Source: Leptofilum sp041748655 | GTDB taxonomy: Bacteria; Chloroflexota; Anaerolineae; Promineifilales; Promineifilaceae | Assembly: GCA_041748655.1 (NCBI GenBank) | Contig: JBGTCV010000007.1 | Span: 1 to 64,000 of the forward strand | Direction of reading: 5' to 3' | DNA length: 64,000 bases | Shown here: positions 59,374-64,000 of the stretch, one piece after another | How the letters are laid out: every line of letters starts with the position of its first letter | Position numbering within the stretch: position 1 is the stretch's first letter | Notes under the pieces: generated by a model | Seen by the model: only the letters and a program-made list of their open reading frames with translations | The model's database searches: none | What the model was told of the DNA's origin: nothing | Program-made: the position numbers and the translations under genes

Positions 59374-62300
59374 GGCCTTCCCCCCTTCACCAACCCAACC
59401 TGCGCCGACAGAGGTTTTCAGCCGACTGGAACAGACCGCCCGCCGCCTGGCCGCCGGGCATCAAGCCATCCTCTATGCGCCGCGGGCGCGGCACCTGCTG
59501 CAACGGCTGCCCCAACAGGCCAAACTGCTGCAAATAGGGTACCAGACGTTCCGCACCAGCACCGCCGAAGCGCTGGCCTTTTCCTATGCCGCCGAATGGC
59601 TGCTGGATAATTTCTACGTCGTCCAACAAACCCTGCTGCAAATCGAAGAAGACCTCTCGCCCGACTTTTACCGAAATTTGCCCCGGCTCAATTCTGGCGC
59701 TCCCCTACAAGATTATCCCCGTATTTACGACCTGGCTCGCCAGCTCTTGATTACCGAAACGTGCCAGCTCGACCTGGAGCGCATCCACAAATTTGTCTGG
59801 GCTTATCAGGCCGTAACGCCACTGACGATGGGGGAATTATGGGCCTTGCCGATTATGCTGCGCCTGGTGCTGCTGGAGAGCATGGCTCAGGCTATCGGCC
59901 GTTTAGCCAGCCTTGTACCTGAAACAGACACGCTGCCCCTGGCCTTGCAGTGCAACCACACGGTCAACGATACCGACGTAGTGGCCAACTGCATTCCCAG
60001 CCTGCGCCTGCTGGCCGGTGAAGATTGGCTCATCTTTTTTGAGCAGATCAGCCAGGTGGAACAGATTTTGCGGAAAGACCCGGCTGGCGTCTATGCCCAA
60101 ATGGATTTCGAGACCCGCGACCGGTATCGTAAAGTGGTCGAACGCGTGGCGCGGGCCACAAATCAGGCAGAAATCGTGGTGGCGCAAACGGCCGTTTCTC
60201 TATCTCACCGCGCACAAAACAATCACGAGAACGCCGACTCCCCCACTCACCACGTTGGCTACTACCTGCTGGCCGACGGGCTAAGCCAATTGGAACACAA
60301 AACAGGCCATCAGCCACAAGGTCTCATCCGCTGGCGGCGGGCGTTGGCTCCTTACGCCACGCCCCTTTACCTGGGCAGCGTCAGCCTGCTGACCCTCATC
60401 ATCGCCCTGCCCTTTATTGCCTATGCCTTCAGGAATGGGACAGGCTGGCTGGTGGCAGCGGCCGTTTTTTTCACGCTCATCCCGGCCATCTCCACCGCCG
60501 TCACCCTGGTCAACTGGCTCGTCACCCACCTCATCTCCCCCAGCGTCTTGCCCAAACTAGACTTTCTGCAAAATGGCGTACCGGCCGAATGCCGCACGGT
60601 GGTGGTCATCCCCACGCTGCTCACCCACCCCGCCGAAGTGGACTCTTTGCTCAAACAGTTGGAGATGCACTACCTGCGCAACCCCGACCCCCATCTTTCC
60701 TTTGCCCTGCTGACCGATTTTGCCGACGCCGATACCGCCACGGCCAAAACGGCCTTTGGGCCGGAAACCAGCCGCGCCGCCGCCGACACCCTCCTCCTCG
60801 GCCAAACTCAAAACGGCATTGAAGCCTTGAATCAACGGTACGCCGGCCAGCCTTTTTACTTCTTCCACCGCCACCGCCAATGGAACCCCCGCGAAAACAC
60901 CTGGATGGGCTGGGAACGGAAGCGGGGTAAATTGCATGAATTCAACCAGCTGCTGCGCGGTCACAGCCAGACCTCCTACACCATTCAGATCGGCAACTTA
61001 GATATCCTGCCCCAGATTCAATACATCATCACCCTGGACGCCGATACCATCCTGCCCCGCGAAGGCGCCAACCGGCTGATCGGCACGCTGGCTCACCCCC
61101 TGAACCGCGCCCAATTCGATCCGCGCAGCGGCAAAGTGGCTGCCGGTTACACCATCCTCCAACCGCGCACCGAAATCCAGTCCACCAGCGCCAACCGCTC
61201 CTTTTTTACCCGCATTTTTGCCGGGGACAGCGGCCTGGACCTGTACACCCTGGCCGTTTCCGACGTGTACCAGGATTTATTTGGCGAAGGCAGCTACGTC
61301 GGCAAAGGCATTTACCACATAGACGCCTTTGAGCGCAGTCTGGCCGGCCGAATCCCGGAAAACACCCTGCTCAGCCATGACTTATTTGAAGGGATTTATG
61401 GTCGGGCCGGTCTGGTGACAGATATTGTGCTCTATGAACAATATCCCGCCCATTATTTCACCAGCGTGCGCCGCGCCCAACGGTGGGTGCGCGGCGATTG
61501 GCAGCTTTTGCCCTGGCTGATGCCCTGGACGCCCAAGGTTTCATCCCCCAGCCGGCCGGGAAAACGGTTCGTCCGCAACGATTTGTCTATTATGGGGCGC
61601 TGGAAGATCGCCGACAATTTACGCCGCAGTCTGCTGTCGCCAATGCTGATTCTGCTCTTTGTCGCCGGTTGGCTTTGGCTGCCCGGCTCGCCCCTGGTCT
61701 GGACGCTGCTGGGCGTGCTGACCCCGGCCGCCCCACTCCTGACCACGATTGTCGCCGCTGTTTTACAAGCATTTGGCGGGGCGTCCTGGGCAGAAGTGAT
61801 ACGGCCGTTGCACGACTCCACCATTCGCTGGCTGCTCTTTTTAACCTTTTTACCCTACGAAACCCTGCTGACCGTCATCGCGATTGGCGCTACCCTCTGG
61901 CGATTGCTCGTCTCCCGGCGCAATTTGCTGCAATGGACCACCGCCGCCTCCACCGAGCGCCGGTTTGGCAAGGAAGCAGAGCAAACGGCCGTTTCTCGCC
62001 AATTGTTCCTTTCTATCCTGTTGGCCTTCACCTTAGCCGGGCTGGTTTACTGGGTCAATCCAACGGCGCTGCCCACCGCATTGCCGCTGCTGTTCGTCTG
62101 GGCCATCGGCCCGCAAATTGCCCAATGGATCAGCCAGCCAAACGGCCGTTCCATCCCACCCCTCCTGCCCGACCAACGCCAGGAACTGCACACCCTGGCC
62201 CGCCGCACCTGGCTCTTTTTTGAAGAATTTGTCGGCCCCGACGACAACTGGCTGCCGCCCGACCATTTCCAGGAGTCCCCTCGCGGCGTGATCGCCCACC

Positions 62301-64000
62301 GCACCTCCCCCACCAACATCGGGCTGTATCTCCTGTCCGTTTTGGGGGCCTACGACCTGGGCTATATCAGTCCGGTCACGCTCACCCTGCGCCTGCGTTC
62401 CACCTTCGACACCCTAAACAGATTAGACCGGTATCGCGGCCATTTCCTGAACTGGATAGACACCCGCAACCTGGCTCCGCTGCCGCCCAGCTATGTCTCT
62501 ACCGTAGACAGCGGCAATCTGGCCGGCTGTTTGCTGGCCCTCAAGCAAGGCTGCCTGACCTTGCCGCAGCAGCCCGCCTGGCGCTGGCAGCGGTGGCAGG
62601 GCTTGTTGGATACGCTGGCTGTGTTAAGTGAAGCGTTAGATGGCGAGGGCGTCGCCACAGCCTGCCACCAACACCTGGCCCAGATGCGTCAACAGGTCAT
62701 AGCCGTGCAGCACCAGCCGGAACAGTGGGGCGGCTTATTACTGCACCTGCTCGCCCACGAACAACCTGCCCTCTCCAACCACCTCATGGCTCTGGTTGAG
62801 GCTGGCCACGCCATCGAGGCTCACAAAATCCACACCTGGCGCGTCTACGCCGACCGCATTAGCCACCATTTACAAGGAATGCAGCGCGAGTTAAGTAACC
62901 TGCTCCCTTGGGTGCTGCCCTTCAGCCAACCGCCCTCTTTTTTCACCCAGTCCGCCGACCCGGCCATCCAGGCCGCCTGGCAAAACTTGCTGACCGCCTT
63001 ACCCCTCACCCCCCGTCTCGACGAGATAGCCGACCTGTGTGCGGCCGGGCAAACCGCCCTGACCGAACTACAGGTTTTATTGCCAGCCGACACAGCCGCC
63101 GACGTCCGCGACTGGTGCAGCCAAATGGCCGCCGCCCTGCCCGCCACTCGCCTGCTGATTACCCCGCTTTTGATGAGCTGCGCCGAGCTGGCCCGCCAGG
63201 CCAACAACACCGTCTCAGACATGGACTTCGGTTTTCTCTTTAATCGCCAACGCCAAATTTTCCACATCGGCTACAACCTGGCGACCGGTCGCCTGGACCC
63301 CAATTACTACGATCTGTTAGCTTCCGAATCGCGCATTGCCAGCCTGATCGCCATTGCCCAAAGCCAGGTTCCGCAAAGCCATTGGCTGCATTTAGGCCGC
63401 CCTTTGACCCAGGTTAAAGAGGGGTTGGCCCTGCTTTCCTGGAGCGGAACCATGTTTGAATACCTGATGCCGCCCTTGCTGATGCGCAGTTATGAAGGCA
63501 CCTTCCTCAACCAGAGTTACGGCCACATCGTCGCCCACCAGATAGCCTATGGCAAAGCCAACCAGGTACCCTGGGGCATTTCCGAATCCGGCTTTTATAC
63601 CTTTGACGCCGGTCAGAACTACCAGTATCGGGCCTTTGGCGCGCCGGGCCTGGGTTTTAAGCGCGGGCTGGCTGATGATCTGGTCATCACGCCTTATGCT
63701 TCGATCCTGGCGCTGCCGTTTCAACCGCAGGCGGTTAGCCAGAACATGACCCATCTTACTGAGCTGGGCATGATGGGGCGCTATGGCCTGTATGAAGCGC
63801 TCGATTTTTCCCCGGCGCGACTGGAATTTGGGCAGTCATCGGCCATTGTCCACTCCTACATGGCCCACCACCAGGGCATGATTTTGCTCGCGTTGGTGAA
63901 CTACCTGCATGATAACGCGATGGTGGCCCGTTTCCACGCCGACCCGCACATCCAAAGTGTGGAACTGCTGCTGCAAGAACAGGTCCCGGTGCGGCTGCCC
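59348..64000 (+). CDS. Cyclic beta-1,2-glucan synthase-like (NdvB) protein, 3' end beyond the window
   Basis: An open frame of 1,551 codons runs to the window edge with no stop. GGGAGGG (59334-59340) lies seven bases before TTG 59348, the best start; it overlaps the Usp gene by 26 bases. The order seen is: a helical N-terminal region (FSYAAEWLLDNFYVVQQTLL), two TM helices near 340-400, a GT84-like glycosyltransferase with LDADTILP (Asp564, Asp566) and QRWVRGDW (Gln711-Trp713), further TM helices, and the start of a glycoamylase-like domain (GISESGFYTFD, SYMAHHQGMILLAL). The GH94 phosphorylase domain expected next lies outside. Homologues make cyclic or linear beta-1,2-glucans for osmotic adaptation. 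Confidence 0.88.
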   Translation, partial: MPTPTTLIEAFPPSPTQPAPTEVFSRLEQTARRLAAGHQAILYAPRARHLLQRLPQQAKLLQIGYQTFRTSTAEALAFSYAAEWLLDNFYVVQQTLLQIEEDLSPDFYRNLPRLNSGAPLQDYPRIYDLARQLLITETCQLDLERIHKFVWAYQAVTPLTMGELWALPIMLRLVLLESMAQAIGRLASLVPETDTLPLALQCNHTVNDTDVVANCIPSLRLLAGEDWLIFFEQISQVEQILRKDPAGVYAQMDFETRDRYRKVVERVARATNQAEIVVAQTAVSLSHRAQNNHENADSPTHHVGYYLLADGLSQLEHKTGHQPQGLIRWRRALAPYATPLYLGSVSLLTLIIALPFIAYAFRNGTGWLVAAAVFFTLIPAISTAVTLVNWLVTHLISPSVLPKLDFLQNGVPAECRTVVVIPTLLTHPAEVDSLLKQLEMHYLRNPDPHLSFALLTDFADADTATAKTAFGPETSRAAADTLLLGQTQNGIEALNQRYAGQPFYFFHRHRQWNPRENTWMGWERKRGKLHEFNQLLRGHSQTSYTIQIGNLDILPQIQYIITLDADTILPREGANRLIGTLAHPLNRAQFDPRSGKVAAGYTILQPRTEIQSTSANRSFFTRIFAGDSGLDLYTLAVSDVYQDLFGEGSYVGKGIYHIDAFERSLAGRIPENTLLSHDLFEGIYGRAGLVTDIVLYEQYPAHYFTSVRRAQRWVRGDWQLLPWLMPWTPKVSSPSRPGKRFVRNDLSIMGRWKIADNLRRSLLSPMLILLFVAGWLWLPGSPLVWTLLGVLTPAAPLLTTIVAAVLQAFGGASWAEVIRPLHDSTIRWLLFLTFLPYETLLTVIAIGATLWRLLVSRRNLLQWTTAASTERRFGKEAEQTAVSRQLFLSILLAFTLAGLVYWVNPTALPTALPLLFVWAIGPQIAQWISQPNGRSIPPLLPDQRQELHTLARRTWLFFEEFVGPDDNWLPPDHFQESPRGVIAHRTSPTNIGLYLLSVLGAYDLGYISPVTLTLRLRSTFDTLNRLDRYRGHFLNWIDTRNLAPLPPSYVSTVDSGNLAGCLLALKQGCLTLPQQPAWRWQRWQGLLDTLAVLSEALDGEGVATACHQHLAQMRQQVIAVQHQPEQWGGLLLHLLAHEQPALSNHLMALVEAGHAIEAHKIHTWRVYADRISHHLQGMQRELSNLLPWVLPFSQPPSFFTQSADPAIQAAWQNLLTALPLTPRLDEIADLCAAGQTALTELQVLLPADTAADVRDWCSQMAAALPATRLLITPLLMSCAELARQANNTVSDMDFGFLFNRQRQIFHIGYNLATGRLDPNYYDLLASESRIASLIAIAQSQVPQSHWLHLGRPLTQVKEGLALLSWSGTMFEYLMPPLLMRSYEGTFLNQSYGHIVAHQIAYGKANQVPWGISESGFYTFDAGQNYQYRAFGAPGLGFKRGLADDLVITPYASILALPFQPQAVSQNMTHLTELGMMGRYGLYEALDFSPARLEFGQSSAIVHSYMAHHQGMILLALVNYLHDNAMVARFHADPHIQSVELLLQEQVPVRLP

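Noticed and set aside
61483..62223. 246-codon plus-strand frame within the NdvB-like gene
   Set aside because: Out-of-frame shadow; the TTG 59348 frame is open throughout and carries family motifs.
1..64000. tRNA, rRNA, riboswitch or replication-origin signals
   Set aside because: None seen on reading the gaps. A covariance-model scan would be needed to exclude small RNAs.

Overview
The window looks like a chromosome segment of an uncultured filamentous Chloroflexota (Anaerolineae/Caldilineae-like) bacterium. The pointers are a BTAD/SARP-STAND regulator, secreted proteins ending in a YLPL-type tail, nSTAND/caspase/EAD conflict genes, a cyclic-glucan-synthase-like giant enzyme and many intergenic fold-back repeats. 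The assignment is an inference, because no rRNA, tRNA or ribosomal protein gene is present. A striking window-wide feature is the palindromic octamer ACGGCCGT. I count roughly 80 copies by eye where about one is expected. It lies mostly inside genes and is read as NGR/DGR, TAV or RPF/RPY depending on frame.

Layout. 1-4982: a transposase-like tail, then two C39-like cysteine peptidases, a membrane protein and an NBR1-GH46-like enzyme. 5143-14842: a biological-conflict island of FGE-like, SIR2-like, giant nSTAND NTPase, caspase-like and EAD proteins, several sharing small beta modules, with a MITE-like element before the caspase gene. 14950-23033: a Trx-like lipoprotein, a HisC-like aminotransferase, an AraC regulator, a ThDP enzyme and an unrecognised trio (P-loop protein, helical protein, P-loop paralogue), with nearly every gap filled by a different fold-back repeat.

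23558-39811: a complete-looking uronate/oligosaccharide utilisation locus: eda, kduI, kduD, GH88, an ABC importer without ATPase, DUF2264, heparinase II/III-like, GH2, DUF624 and an AraR-like GntR/LacI hybrid regulator. Three promoters (TTGACA/TTGACC-17 bp-TANTAT) are each followed immediately by the same GGTACGTACC operator, so the regulator very likely controls the whole locus and itself. In the proposed pathway, imported oligosaccharides are cut in the cytoplasm by the lyase and glycosidases, GH88 releases unsaturated uronate, and KduI, KduD and Eda convert it towards central metabolism. The KDG kinase is not in the window.

40078-51455: secreted beta-helix and small proteins, a BTAD/STAND regulator, a modular glycosidase-like lipoprotein and a NarL-type two-component pair. 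51730-59373: a stress and dormancy cluster (CsbD, GlsB-like, YggT-like, YtxH, Lmo0937-like, receiver-cupin, baeRF, HPF/RaiA, rhomboid, tandem Usp) punctuated by hairpins. 59348-end: the 5' 4.65 kb of an NdvB-like cyclic beta-glucan synthase, cut off by the window edge. I saw no CRISPR array, tRNA or rRNA gene.
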